Of a stretch of DNA of 64,000 nucleotides, positions 1-11,945 are shown piece by piece (position 1 is the stretch's first letter; each line of letters begins with the position of its first letter). Below the pieces are notes generated by a model that searched no databases, was not told where the DNA came from, and was given only the letters and a program-made list of their open reading frames with translations. Source of the stretch: Asparagopsis taxiformis. Taxonomy: Eukaryota; Rhodophyta; Florideophyceae; Bonnemaisoniales; Bonnemaisoniaceae. Location: the NCBI GenBank assembly GCA_030407315.1, contig JALQPE010001752.1, positions 1-64,000 of the forward strand, read 5' to 3'. The position numbers and the translations under genes were made by a program.

Positions 1-659
1 GGGACGAAGGAATTGTGTGTGGGAAGTCCTTCGTCGAGGAATGACAGATGGCCGAATACAATTGGAGCGCGTGGAAGGTGAAATCAAACTGATATTTCAC
101 GTTTTGACGTGTAGGGAGATCGTTTCCCGCAAAATACCACATGAAAGAGGAATATCTCTTGATCGTGTACTCGAGAGAAAAGGTGTCTTTGTCATCCTGA
201 CGGCTTCTCTCTCTACGCGTCCAAATCTTTGCAATGGCCGGAAGCGACACTGAGCTGCGCGCTGCGGGAAACCAAAGGATACCGTCGAAAGCGTTGCAGA
301 GAGGACTTGCAACGACGGTAGGCGGTGATAAAACACCCTCCGGAGGTTCTGCTGCTATGGAGGGGCTCCGTCTGCAGCGGGAAGGGAGACGGCAGATAGC
401 CAGACACCCATTCAGGGAGCAGACGCTGCCATGATAGAGGCAGCAAAAACCCTTGGTGATATATCACCATCTGGGAAAAACACTCTAAACGCTTTCCATC
501 TACTCCTTGGACGGTGAAATCGAAAAACAGGGAGATGTCTAACGTTCCGTGGAAGGTGAGGGGAGTCCTGCTGGCATGGAAGCATCAGAAGAGTCTGTGA
601 TGGGGATTGACATCAACATTGTCGAATGCAGGGACTGAACCTAAAATGATCAATCCGCT

Positions 660-1519
660 AGATGTTGCCAAACCGGAATCAACTTCTTCTTGTGCAGGAG
701 GCCAGAGTGCGCGATCTGGTCAGCAAAATATCTACCGAGGGGTTTCTGGAAACTGGTACCCGAATGACAATCTGTGAAACAATGGGTCAGACGGACGGAA
801 GAAACTGCAGTGCATTGATGGAGGTCATCGTATCAGCGCTTTGCAGTCGATTGTGGAAAACAAACCGACAGTTGCTGATCGATGGAGACTGAGGAGCATT
901 AGCGTTGACTTCATTTATCCGACCACCTGGAACCCGTGAAATGTTTTTCATCCTCTTGAAGTGATGCGAATATCGCAGAAGCTGAACGAAAAGACTCATG
1001 ACGTGATAGAAGTTTTCTATTGCTGACCACGTCTGTACGGTCATGAAGTTCATGATGATGAAGGGCTTGATGAAGGCGAAGGTAAATGTGTGCACAAAAG
1101 TTGTAGTCGAGAACAAGGTCATTCCAGGTTGTCAGGAAGGAATCATGATGAAGTACGTTTCGATTGCGCAGGGCTTCGGAGACGTAAATAACCCGGCGTT
1201 CGAACATTGGTCAGCTATCCCAGTCGATTTGCAACTGAAACTAGTCCGCCAGACTCGAAGAATATGCAGGGATGCACTGTGGACGTCCTATTCGCTTCTG
1301 CGTTTCGAAAAGTTCGGTGGACACCAAACTTGTCATTCAGAGCTCACTGCAATGTGGACGATGTGGAAACGTAGGAAAGGAGATGGTGGTATAAGTCTAA
1401 AGACATGCGCGCAAAAGTGGTGCTACAGCATCTGTGAAATAATGACATACTTGAGAAAGCTGTACGGAAAGAAAACTCCTGGCATTCCTCACCTCATCCA
1501 TGTTTCGGAAGTTACATGA
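660..1519 (+). pseudogene. ParB-like domain gene, N-terminal part, split by element 1
   Basis: Three reading frames in this stretch resemble consecutive parts of the intact ParB-dioxygenase protein at 33554-37165. Around 690-760 the frame reads VRDLVSKISTEGF, matching the first ParB helix and strand. Around 815-850 another frame gives CIDGGHRISALQ, the G-x-H-R-x-x-A box of ParB/Srx domains. Around 958-1000 a third stretch, VMRISQKLNEKTHDV, aligns with MLYLSQRLNELVHTV in the intact protein. Stops and frame changes separate them, so this is either an intron-rich gene or a decayed one. The second half of the gene lies at 16127-18430, on the far side of element 1, and the AG target duplication joins the two. 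The first 650 bases show no recognisable domain and may be the 5' end of this gene. Confidence in the family is good; in exon structure it is low. Confidence 0.6.
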
Positions 1520-1738
1520 AGTACCGGAGCCAGGTGGACGAACACGAAAACCAGACGATATGCATTTTGACTGTCCTCAAAGATTGCTATCCTTCCGACG
1601 CACCAACTGGGAGAGGTATACCGTGCAGCATTGACGCGGTCTAATGATGAAAGAAATCCGTTTATGTTTTTCAACGGCCCAATTCTATCGGATGACTCTC
1701 TCGACCATTCCGTCGCGCCTGAATAGCACTACGGTGTT

Positions 1739-1960
1739 GAAAAGGGGGCCTCAGACAGTACTGCGAGACAGTGATTTTTTTACTGTCTGAGACAGTAAAA
1801 ATCACTATGCGGCAAATGAAAATTAATGCCACACTTGGAGACAGTGATTTGTACTGTCTGGCAGACAGTACGGAACACTGTCTGCAGACAGTAAAAAACA
1901 CTGTCTCACAGTACTGTCTGAGGCAGTGAATGGAGACAGTAAAAATTAATGATTTATTCA
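1739..1960. repeat. Left subterminal palindromic ACAGTAAA repeats of element 1
   Basis: Just inside the left TIR the sequence is built of GACAGT/ACTGTC palindromes separated by AT-rich spacers, for example GACAGTAAAAATCAC and its inverse. The same block lies inverted at about 59960-60170 in element 2 and direct at about 62245-62460 in element 4. Subterminal arrays like this usually bind the transposase or an accessory DNA-binding protein. Confidence 0.85.
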
Positions 1961-2092
1961 ATAGTTGGATATGATGTAATTTACTGTACTGGGCAGTGTT
2001 GGCGGATAGTGTTTTGTATTGGCCAAGGCAACATGGCCGGATAGTGAAATACGCTGCCTGGGACAATAGATGGAACCAACACGGTGCACTGT

Positions 2093-2335
2093 CCTGGGCA
2101 GTACCTGGAGACAGTGATTTTCACTGTCCTGGGCAGTACCTGGAGACAGTGATTTTCATTGTCCTGGGCAGTACCTGTAGACAGTACTTTGTGCTGCCCT
2201 GGGCAGTACCTGTAGACAGTATTTCGTGCTGCCCTGGGCAGCACCTGTAGACAATACTTTGTGCTGCCCTGGGCAGCACCTGGAGACAGTATTTCGTGCT
2301 GCCCTGGGCAGCACCTGGAGACAGTAAAAGTAGTG
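2093..2335. repeat. 35-bp minisatellite in element 1 left arm
   Basis: About seven units of roughly 35 bp begin CCTGGGCAGTACCTGGAGAC or a variant (starts seen at 2093, 2128 and 2163). Long antisense open frames across it are simply translated repeat, not a gene. The same array occurs inverted in element 2 and in more copies in element 4. Confidence 0.9.
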
Positions 2336-3010
2336 TCCTGATATAGTAAAATTCGGTGTCTGGGAGTGGTGGATGAGATGGAGCGTCACGCTGTCGTGGG
2401 CATCTTTCTGGGGTAGAGGAAGGCAGTTCTAGCGCTATGAGGATGGGGCATGGACGGTATTCATATGGGAATGGACAGAATAGTACGGCTAGGAATTTTT
2501 ATTTCGTAGTGACTATGATCTAGCGAGAGGTATACGCGGTAGGATAGGTAGCAATCTAAGAGGGTGCGATATGGGAAGCTTCACTCTGTATTTGTTTATT
2601 TGCGCAGGCTACATTGAGAGTAAACTATCCCTATGTTAAAACTGCTTCTACTACAACTAACACTATTCTGACGAGTAAAACTAAAACTACTAGAAAAGCC
2701 TACAAATCCATCAATTGATTGAGCTGCATGAATGAACTAAGAAAGAAAGAGAAGAAGAGAAAAATGATGTAGGGAAAGGAAACAAGTTAGTGACGTTGAA
2801 TTGGAGTTGTAAATTAATGGTGATTAGGAGACTAACATACCATAACGAATACCATTGTATCCCAAATCGAAATATGTACTCACAGGAAGAGCAGAAAAGA
2901 AATGGAGAACGAGTAAGAGAGAAAGATGAATGAAAGAAGAAGTGGAAAATTCACCGACTGAAAACCTGAGGAAGTGAAAACAAATAGGATACTGGGTTAG
3001 TGGCGTGAAA

Positions 3011-3042
3011 TGTGGAAACGTACCATATGATACGTTTCCACA
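3011..3042. repeat. Near-perfect palindrome with AT core
   Basis: TGTGGAAACGTA and its inverse flank a short CCATATG core. It lies in the left arm upstream of the decayed ParB gene of element 1. The surrounding 2340-3780 is shared arm sequence with no supported gene. Confidence 0.6.
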
Positions 3043-3779
3043 TTTCCATCTCCATATCCGTCGGAAAAAAGAAACAATAATCACGCTTTGGAAGCAGTAT
3101 TGATATCTATACCGCTTCCAAAGTGTAGTTATTGTTGCTTTGTTGCCGGAGGATACAGAGATGGAAACAGGGATTTCCAGAATCTGTCGTTTAAGTAGTA
3201 CTCTGCGGGCGGAAAGGACGTGTAGGAGAACAATAGAGGGATAAATTTAAAACAGAGCGGTGCGATGTGAGGCCCAGAAAAACGAAGCCTAGGGTGTGAA
3301 TTACGCTTAGAAGCACATGATCTGGCAGAACAGTCCCACATGATCGCATCTTCGACCGCCTTTTATGGTCTAGAATGACGTCATCACTACAGAAATATAG
3401 GAAAAACACTAGCATATGGGGCCTACAGAAAAGGGGGAGGTGAGGAGTAAGAAAAATGGCGCACTTTCCTGGACGAGGAGTCCGCGCTTCCAGTGATGAT
3501 GTGGCTGGTATATATAGATGACGTCATTACATACTCTGAGCACACTTGGCAGGCAGTCAAAGCGGGCCACGTAGATGGTGGCGGTTAGGAAATAGCAGTG
3601 TGGAAGAAATTTTATAATTTTCATGTTGCAAGCGAGCAGTGAATCTGCATTTTAATAAATAAATATATGCTAATTTAAGATATCACACCGAGTACGATTA
3701 AACGAGAGATCATGTTTTCACCTTGTGAATAGGGCCTAGAATATGGTAGAGTATACAACTAGGAACTACGTGTATGAGA

Positions 3780-4760
3780 AAATCAGATTCGGTATTAGTG
3801 CTTAGAGCATCACCGTGTAATAAACGTAAATGGATACGTCTTTGACAGGTTTGTCTTGAGGGAATGCGATACAAGATAGCAAAACCATTTTGAGTAGGTC
3901 CAGCCCGGATATAATAGCAATAATTCAGCAGAAAGTAATAAGCATAGGACAAATCATTGTGGTGAACCAGTTCATCTGATCGAATGAAACCCTCGAAAGG
4001 TTTCGTAACGGTTGAATGTAGTGGCAGAGAAGTAGCAGAGAAGATTAATTCTCCCTCAGCTAGCGAGACAATCATCACTACTGCGCAGTACAGTTCGCCT
4101 GAAATGCAAGTTGACCCTCGCAAAGTGAATGTCAGAGGTTTTTCACAAGTGGTTGAAGAAGTCTGCAACGATGGAGCAATTCGTGCGAACAGATTTGGTA
4201 GCAGAAAACTTGAAAGGGGTCGGGGATACTCATCATCGCATTGAAGAGCGCATTTTATTCATCCTTGTTGACTTTCATGACGACTTGATAGACAGAAGCA
4301 GTCTGAGAACCAAGAACGGGATGTTTACAAACAGTTTCGATGACAAACTGGAATATGCTGCGGGGACAAAGGCAATTCATCTTACCAAGGCCGAAGAGGA
4401 CAGAGAACGGAGTCGAATGAAAACAAGTCCAGGTTGGATAAGAAGCGAAGAAGATAACCCAAGATTCTCTGAACCCGGTATGCCTGATAAAAACAATGAG
4501 ACTGAGCCTCCCCGGTAAAAGAATAGGAGATTCACTGCAGGGAAACGAACGACTGGAGAAGAAGCACTACTTTTCACTGATGAGCAAGAAAACTCCCTTT
4601 CAGACGGCACATTTGCTGAAAAACTATTTGAGAAGTTGCCTTTATGCATTCCTTCCAGCTCGAGAGTGAAGTATTGTATCGCAGGAGATATAAAATACTG
4701 AGCTCCTTATGAGCAAGAGAGGAAACGATGGCGGGTGGCACTGGAATAGAACAAGAAGGC
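3780..4760 (+). pseudogene. Decayed ParB-dioxygenase family gene of element 1, 3'-truncated
   Basis: Frames on the plus strand align to the element 2 copy on its minus strand (58225-55624) and more distantly to the intact gene at 33554. At about 3930-4010 one frame reads SIGQIIVVNQFI, matching VMSIGQIIVVNQFI of element 2. Around 4129-4518 a 129-residue frame is rich in E, D, K and R, like the linker of the family. Near 4640-4690 the frame SSRVKYCIAGD matches DSRMKYYVNGK, which precedes the dioxygenase domain in the 16127-18430 copy. The dioxygenase part itself is absent and repeat arrays follow directly. Multiple stops and shifts show that it is dead. Open frames on the opposite strand here are shadows. 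Confidence 0.6.
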
Positions 4761-5225
4761 GATGAGCGTAATGACGCAGTCGTCTTCGTCTGCAAAATTG
4801 AGAGGATCAGGAAGGCTTACGGAGGGGGCAGTTTCGGCGGAGCGCCGACAGAAAAGTCATGGTAACGATCGCAGCGATGACTTTGCTGTGAGGCAACAAA
4901 ATATTACAGCAGCCACGATTTTTACCCTGGAAAAAACTTTTTGGTAATTTTTTTACCCGGTAAAAACTATTCGGTCACTGCGATAGCAATGTTTCCTCAC
5001 AGCAGCCAGGATTTTTTTACCTGGTAAAAATTTCTTGGTGATTTTGTACCTGGTAAAAATTCTTGGTGATTTTTTACCCGGTAAAAATTCTCCAGTCACT
5101 GTAATGGCAACGTTTCCTTACAGGAAAGCCATCGTTACGATGACTTTGCTGTAAGGAAACGTTTCATTACAGCAGCTGCAATTTTTTACCCGGTAAAAAA
5201 TTCTTCGGCCACTGTAATGGAGACC

Positions 5226-7670
5226 TTTCCTTACAGCAAAGTCATCGTAACGATGACTTTGCTGTAAGCATCCCTTGTAAACGGCTTCTGCTGTAAGCGT
5301 TTGGGAGTTTAGTCACTCTCCCACCTTGGGAAGGATAGGAGGGGAAGTGTGAAGTCGGGAACATCGCGAGCGGTTTGTTTCGACTAGTGTTCATGGCTCT
5401 GGCGAGCACTCTGTGTTACGCTCAACCGGGTCTGAGCTGGATGCAACACATAGTATGGCAGCAAGAGTGCACAAAATTTGTGCCACCATTTTCTCACGGC
5501 AGAGACTCGGGCGGCCGAAATCCGACCTCGCTGAAAAGAGCTAGAACAGGTCTGGAGTACATCCAAGACTGCTGGAAAGGTGCTATCAGAAATTTTCCTG
5601 AGCATGCGAGGGGCTTTCCTCACCGAAATCGAGCATAGCAGTTCTGCGACCAAAGCTTACTCATGGAGGAGGTAGGGTGCTGGGTACCACCCCAACCATA
5701 GCTACTTACATTTGCAGTGTACTCTAGCCATCTAGTTAGTATTCTACTTCCTCACTGTACAATGATGTTCAGGAAGTTGGATATGCTCTGGGCCTAGCAC
5801 AGGAGAGGAAGAAGGAAGGGTGGGCATGCAGAAGTATAGAGGCAGTAGTATGTGAAGACTATGGCAGTGGTAGAGAAGTATTTCATGCACCAAAGGGGCG
5901 GGCAGAGTGGCACTAGAGACGTGGTGCGCAGGGCGAAGGGAGGTGGAGATGATGGAGGACAACAGACATGAGAGCGAGGGTTGAGACCAACGGCTTACAG
6001 ATGGAGCAGTTTACTAGGGATGCTTACAGCAAAGTCATCGTTACGATGACTTTGCTGTAAGGAAAGGTTTCATTACAGTAGCCATGATTTCTTTACCCGG
6101 TAAAAAATTCTTCGGCCACTGTAATGAAAACATTTTCTTACAGCAAAGTCATCGTAACGATGACTTTGCTGTAAGCATCCCTGGTAAACTGCCTCAGCTG
6201 TAAGCGGCTGGGGGCTTGGTCCCTCCCTCACCTTGGGAAGGGTGAGCAAGGAATTGTGAAGCCAGAAAACATGGCAAAGGGATGGTTTGGACGGCTGTTG
6301 GCGGCGTTGGGGAGCACTCTGCGTCGTGCTCACCCGGTCTGGGCTGGGTACCCTATCTGGTACGGCGGCAGGAGTGCACAAAATATGAAACACAATTTTC
6401 GCAAGAGTGAAATTCTGACTGTCGAAACTCAACCTCCCTAAAATGAACTAGAGCTGGCGTGAGCACCTCCACGACGTCTGGAAGGTACTGACAGCACGTT
6501 TTCGGAGCATGGGCGTAGCTGTCCTCTCTGAGATCAAGCATAGGGTATCCGTCGCCAGATTCTATTCCTGGTGCCATGTGGCACAGTGACCACACCAAAT
6601 TGCCCTTTTTAGTACAATATAGATTTTTGTTACTCGGAATCTAGCTGTCTTCTATACCAATATAGTTGGTAAGTAAGCTAGCCTAGGATTGTAGGACAAT
6701 CAGGAAGGATGGGGGGTTAGGTATGCAGCAACATGAAGGGATAGTATGAGTAGACTATGGCGGTGGTAAACACAAGGATTACACTCACCGAAGGGTCGGC
6801 TGGAGTGACACCGGAGTCGACATAGCAGGGAGGCTGGGATGAAGGAAGACAAGAGACATGAGAGAGAGGGTGAAGCCAGACCGCTTACAGCTGAGGCAGT
6901 TTACCGAGGGTGCTGACAGCAAAGTCATCGTTACGATGACTTTGCTGTAAGAAAAGATAACATTACAGCAGGCACGATTTTTTACCCGGTAAAAAAATTC
7001 TTGGTGATTTTTTACCCGGTAAAAATTCTTCGCCCACTGTAATGTTTCCTTTTCTTACAGCAAAGTCATCGTAACGATGACTTTGCTGTAAGTAAACGTT
7101 TCATTACAGTAGCCACGATTTTTTACCCGGTAAAAAATTCCTTGTGATTTTTTTACCCGGTAAAATCCTTCGCCCACTGTAATGTCTTCTTTTCTTACAG
7201 CAAAGTCATCGTAACGATGACTTTGCTGTAAGCATCCCTGGTAAATTGCCTCAGCTGTAAGTGGCAGGGGAGCTTGGTCCCTCTCTTACCTTGGGAAGGG
7301 TGAGATAGGAATTGTGAAGTCGAGAACATTGTGGAAGGATGGTTTCGACGGCTTTGGGCGGCTTTGAAGAGCGATCTGTGTCTTGTTCACCCGGCCTGAA
7401 CTACCTAAAAATTTCAGTATTGCGAGAGGAGCACGCAAAATTACAACCACCATGGTGGTGGGAAAATGCATTTTCTCACGACAGAGATTCTGGCGGTCGA
7501 AACTCAAACTCGTTAAAATGGACTAGAGTTGGTGTGAACACCTCCAGGACCTCTGGAAAGGTACTACCTGCACATTTCCCGAGGCTACAAGAAGCTGGTC
7601 TCTCCAATATCAAGCATAGATTATCGGTGCGCAAAATCTACTCCTGGTGCTGTGTAGCACATTGACTATA
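5226..7670. repeat. About 1-kb direct repeat, three copies
   Basis: Three blocks begin with the 39-nt hairpin followed by a CATCCCTGGTAAA-like stretch, then TTGGGAAGG and a degenerate 300-bp open stretch (near 5230, 6137 and 7194). Element 2 has only one such block (about 54600-55182), so element 1 has expanded its arm by tandem duplication. The short open frames inside (for example 5375-5638) are repeated with the block and have no recognisable product. Confidence 0.7.
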
Positions 7671-9141
7671 CAAAACCGTCCGTTTCCCGTTCTAATAAAC
7701 TATACTCTCAAGTAGGTAGGAATCTAGATATTCACTTTACATCGATGGTTATGAAGTAGGTTAGCCTAGGATTGAAGGACAGAATGTAAAGGATAGGATG
7801 GTAGGCATGGGGTAAAATGAAGGCGGTGGTATGAGTAGAATACGGAAGTGGTAGACAGGTATTTAATGCACAGGAGGGGCGTGTGAAGTGACACCAGAGG
7901 CGCATTGCGTCACAGGAAGGGAGACTGGAATGATGAAGGAGAACTAGAGAAATGAGAGATAGGTTGTGGAGGCATGCTTCTAGCTCTATTATATAACTAC
8001 ATTGCTCCTCTATAGGCTACGCAATCCATTCCAGCAGTTCTAGTTAAAAATGGACTATATGAATGTTTCATTTCAATGTCAGCATTGTGCAGTTGAGCCT
8101 CTTCAAGGTCCGAAAACTTGTCCAGAGTACGCTTCCAGGCCACTCGAAGGAATCCAGAACACTTGCACTTCGTTCTTACAAAGTTCAATTTTGGCTATCA
8201 CATCTCCAGTTGTGGGAGTCTGGTGACCAAAAATCGATGCATTCTGGAATCCCTACCACGCAAGTCCGCAGCTTTACGGAAGCATAAAACACTTTTCCGT
8301 ACTCCCTAGAGCCACTCCAGCCCTTACGGATCACTTGCACTTCGTTCCGACAAAGTTCAATTTTGGCCATCACATCTCCAGTTGTGAGAATCTGGCGAGC
8401 AAAAATTAGTGAACTCCGGAAGCTCTACCTCGCAAGCCACCAGCTTTCAGGGCGAATAAAACCGGTTACAGTACTCCCCAGACTCACTCCAACCCTCCCA
8501 GACCACTTGCACTTCGTCCCGACAAAGTTCACTTTTGGCCATCACATCTCCAGTTGTGGGAATCTGGTGACCAAAAATCGATGCATTCTGTCAGCCCTAA
8601 TGCGCAAGCCAGCAGCTTTACGAACTCATAGAACACTTTTCCGTACTCCCTAGAGCCACTCCAACCCTTACAGACCACTTACACATCATTCGGACAAAGT
8701 TCAATTTTGACCATCACATCTCCAGTTGTAACAATCTGGTGACCGAAAATCGATGAATTCTACCAGCCCTACTACGCAAGCCAGAAGCTTTGAGTGCAAT
8801 TAAAACACGTTTTAGTGCTTCCTAGAACCACCCCAACCCATCCAGACCACTTTGCAGCCTTTTTCGCGGGGTCCGAAATCGTCTCCTTCTTCTTCCCGAG
8901 TGAGAAACATCAGTCCCTCTCGAAAGCTTACAGAGAGGTTGGTTTACCATGGTTTCTTACAGCAAAGTCATCGTTAAGATGACTTTGCTGTAATGTTTTG
9001 TTTTCTTACAGCAAAGTCATCGTAACGATGACTTTGCTGTAATGTTTTGTTTTCTTACAGCAAAGTCATCGTAACGATGACTTTGCTGTAATGTTTTGTT
9101 TTCTTACAGCAAAGTCATCGTAACGATGACTTTGCTGTAAG
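5230..9141. repeat. Array of 39-nt perfect hairpins in element 1 left arm
   Basis: The unit is CTTACAGCAAAGTCATCGT, one central A, then its exact inverse: 19-bp arms with a 1-nt centre. Clear copies are 5230-5268, 6137-6175, 7055-7093 and 7194-7232. A tandem run follows at 8956, 9005, 9054 and 9103 with a 49-bp period. Shorter TTTTACCCGGTAAAA palindromes are interspersed. The same hairpins lie inverted in element 2 (about 53587-55182). No coding function is seen. Confidence 0.9.
8170..8760. repeat. About 170-bp tandem repeat, roughly four units
   Basis: The phrase CATCACATCTCCAGTTGT recurs with a spacing of about 170-173 bp (near 8195, 8370, 8540 and 8712), each time within a conserved context including TGACCAAAAATCGATGCATTC. 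The same units occur inverted in element 2 at about 53920-54330. No coding potential is evident. Confidence 0.8.
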
Positions 9142-9834
9142 CAACCTGGGTAAACTGCCTTTGCTGTAAGAAAACTGAATAGCAGTTCCGACAGCTTGTC
9201 CTGAAGAGGCAAATCCGCCTTAACGATGACTTTGCTGTAAGAAAATAGAGAACTTACAGTTTTGACAGCTTGTCCTGAAGAAAAAAATCCGCCTTAACGA
9301 TGACTTTGCTGTAAGAAAACAGAGTAATTACAGTTCTGACAGCTTGTCCTGAATACCCGTCCTCCCGCACAAGTTCATTGTCTGTTACCTACCCTAGAGC
9401 TCTCTTAACGTTCCCAGTCCCAGCTGTCGTACCACTTGAACACTCATGTAGTATATTTGTATGGCTATACACATTAGAATCATCATTGATGGAAAGCATC
9501 GGTTCCTTTTATTGTTGCGGATAATTCTCTACCGAGGGTTCAAACGACGCTTTACCGTAGTTGTCCATAAAGTCGTGGCGAACAGTTGCATACAAATATC
9601 TCTTCTCGAATGTGCGTAGTGCGGACATAGATTCCAATCCTAACATGGTACTATCACTTGACGGTCACGCTCAGGGGTACGGAGTTCATGTACATGACCA
9701 TGAAGAGGAGTTTCGTGTGCTAGAAAATGCAATGGATGATGGTAGCGAAATGGTTCACCAACAAGAGTATTCGTCGCTGGAGGCTGCGCAACGCGATGAA
9801 TTTATATTGCACAGTGGCTTAAGCCACTGTTCAA

Positions 9835-10436
9835 TATGAGCTTGCCGATCAGGAAGCTAAGGAACAACAGGACATGCTGGGCGCGGTGGTGGTGGGAACG
9901 ACGACCGCGTCGGGCGGCGGCACGATTTGCGATGGTCTTATCATCTGGACACGTCCGTTCCGGACCACTGAACCGGGTTATCTCACTCTATCCATCCTGG
10001 TATCATTGGCGACATTCTCGCTCTGGCCACGCCAATAAGACGCCAAGGTGTCGCCGTTTTTCGCCACCGACGCGCTGGGCTTCGGCGCCTTCTGCGTCAT
10101 CGGCGCGCAGAACGGACTCCACGCCCACTTCATCCCGCTGATCTGCGTGCTATGCGGTCACATGCCGGCATGGCGACCGCTACATTTGGCGGCGCCGTTC
10201 GCGATGTGCATTGTAAACGCGATGTGGGTGTTCTGCATAGTCATTCGGAGATTTGTGAATCCACAGCGGCTGCGGGCGCCGCCATGTATGTATTCGTGCG
10301 CAACCTGTCACCGCGTTCCGCCGCCTGCGTTGCGGCTGGTGTAGGCGTCGCAGTGCTTACAAGGGGCGTCGCATATACGCGCGGCATTCGATTGCCGGTT
10401 TGGGATAACGCTACGGAAGATGCGAAACAGATGTAA
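9835..10436 (+). pseudogene. UPF0126 (YicG-like) membrane protein fragment, captured cargo
   Basis: UPF0126 proteins are small integral membrane proteins with two repeated three-helix halves; YicG of E. coli is a glycine transporter. Frame one gives DMLGAVVVGTTTASGGGTI, the first-half glycine-rich motif. Near 10050 another frame gives ATDALGFGAFCVIGAQNGL, the D-A-x-G-x-x-x-F-x-x-x-G-A-Q signature. From 10160 a third frame gives ATFGGAVRDVHCKRDVGVL, the second-half GG-x-x-R-D motif, and ends in GIRLPVW. At least two frameshifts and a stop break it. The upstream open frame 9561-9839 may be its N-terminal extension, but I cannot support that. It is found in bacteria and some algae, hence probably a host gene copied into element 1. 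Confidence 0.8.
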
Positions 10437-11019
10437 CACGCTGCTTTTTTGTTGCAGAGCGCGTACATTGTTGGTGTTTGTTGGCGGCTGATGCTGTCGG
10501 CGCGAAATGCGATGGTTGTAGATGGTGCGCACATTCCTTCCAACCCATCTTGTTGAGGTCCTGAAGACAAACGACAAGAGCATAAGCGCGCTCGGCGTTT
10601 GCGAACGCAAATGCAAGGTCGCCATCCTTGTCGAGCTGTAGACTTACGCGGCGAATAACCTCTACAGCGAGCTGGGGTGGTTTGGCGGTGCGGTGCGGTA
10701 AAATCGATCCTCATTCTTACGGTACTCCGCAGCCATCAGTTTGAGGAGACTGGGTAATGCGAGGGTGGAATGTGAAATGGCAGCTTTTGGCGAAAGCAAG
10801 AAGCTAGACGGTTGCACAGCTTAGTTATGAGCAGGAAATTTGGGCTGTAATGTGTCGGAGCCTAGTGAAAGAAATTGCATTGTTGTCATTGGCGAACTTC
10901 CAAGTTGCAACAGGTAGACATTTCTCAAACGTCATTACGGGCTACCCAGCGATACACGTGCGTCAAATATCGGCGCCTGCAATAAATATTTTATTTCATC
11001 GTTTCTACGCACTTCATCT

Positions 11020-11854
11020 CTACCCAGCCTGCGAGCCATCCGGCACTTTGAATACATTGTTTGCCTCTGATCGTAACACTCGGATGATGATCACAATGCC
11101 CGCACCAGCTGCCAACACAGCGTACACAATCGACACGATGTACGTCACTGAGTCGTAAGTTGATGGTGCAACGACCACATACCAGAACAAACTCAGATTG
11201 CCGACGATCAACAACGGTTCCAGCTTCGAGATGAACACGGTCAGCACAGCTAACGAAGACACTCATAAAGTCAGCACACCAAACGCAGTCCACCGGTATT
11301 TGCGTGGATTGTGTAACAAATTGCGTTGACCGTTCGCGTTGGGGTAAAACACACCAAGGATTAAAATCGGGATCAGTGACAGCTGTTTCAACAGCATGTA
11401 CAATAATTGCAGAAACAGAACCGGAATGATTATCCCCATGTCAGCGCCCAGGATTCCGCATTGTACGCCTAGATAATCATCAACGAAAACGGACACCTCC
11501 TCCCGATTCGACAACCATTCGATAAAAATTCAACAAGCTCAACACAACATTTGTAATCTCATGCGCTATATACAATGCAGCTGAACAAATCAACAGTGTC
11601 TTCACAAACGTACTACACGTCACTTCTCTGAAAAATGTCGACTTGTCTAGCAAAAACGAATTATCTTGACTATTAACCATTGATTGGTGTTCCTCCGCCG
11701 CTATCGGGCTTTTTGGGCTGGGTAAAGTTTCGGGCAAAACATGGATATTGTCTGTTGTGGCTGTTGCAGGTGTTGCACTTTTGAGCTCGGACAAAGGCCA
11801 TGGCGCAGATTCTAGTGTAACCGGTGATGTTGTCTGCATTCTTTTTCTCCACAT
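11020..11854 (-). pseudogene. Unrecognised multi-pass membrane protein, frameshifted cargo
   Basis: Three successive minus-strand frames join into one membrane protein. The first (from 11854) has a polar N-terminal region rich in S, T and P, then a hydrophobic helix TLLICSAALYIAHEITNVVL. The second (about 11510-11263) carries GIIIPVLFLQLLYMLL and LIPILILGVFY. The third (11262-11020) has IVGNLSLFWYVVV and VSIVYAVLAAGAGIVIIIRV. The changes of frame near 11500 and 11263 look like single indels or a stop. I recognise no family. It lies in the cargo of element 1 between two transporter-like fragments. Confidence 0.5.
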
Positions 11855-11945
11855 ACATCATTCGCTTGAGTAACTATTTTAACACAGTAGCTGCCACACC
11901 GCTTGTTGCTACGAAGATTTTTGTACAGACATTGTTATCATTTGC

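Noticed and set aside
1727..1739. Assigning the CACTACGG elements firmly to EnSpm/CACTA
   Set aside because: The ends start CACTA, but target duplications are 2 bp and no transposase is present in these copies; ends alone are not enough.
1671..2389. Long antisense open frames across the minisatellite (repeated CPGQ-type peptides)
   Set aside because: They translate the 35-bp repeat in a frame without stops; copies in elements 2 and 4 behave the same. No protein is implied.
3710..4168. 152-codon minus-strand frame in element 1 and its mate at 57433-57960
   Set aside because: Both are antisense to the decayed ParB-dioxygenase gene, whose sense strand has recognisable domains.
8956..9141. CRISPR-like array of 39-nt repeats with a 49-bp period
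   Set aside because: Spacers are 10 bp and identical, repeats are perfect palindromes, and the context is a eukaryotic transposon arm.
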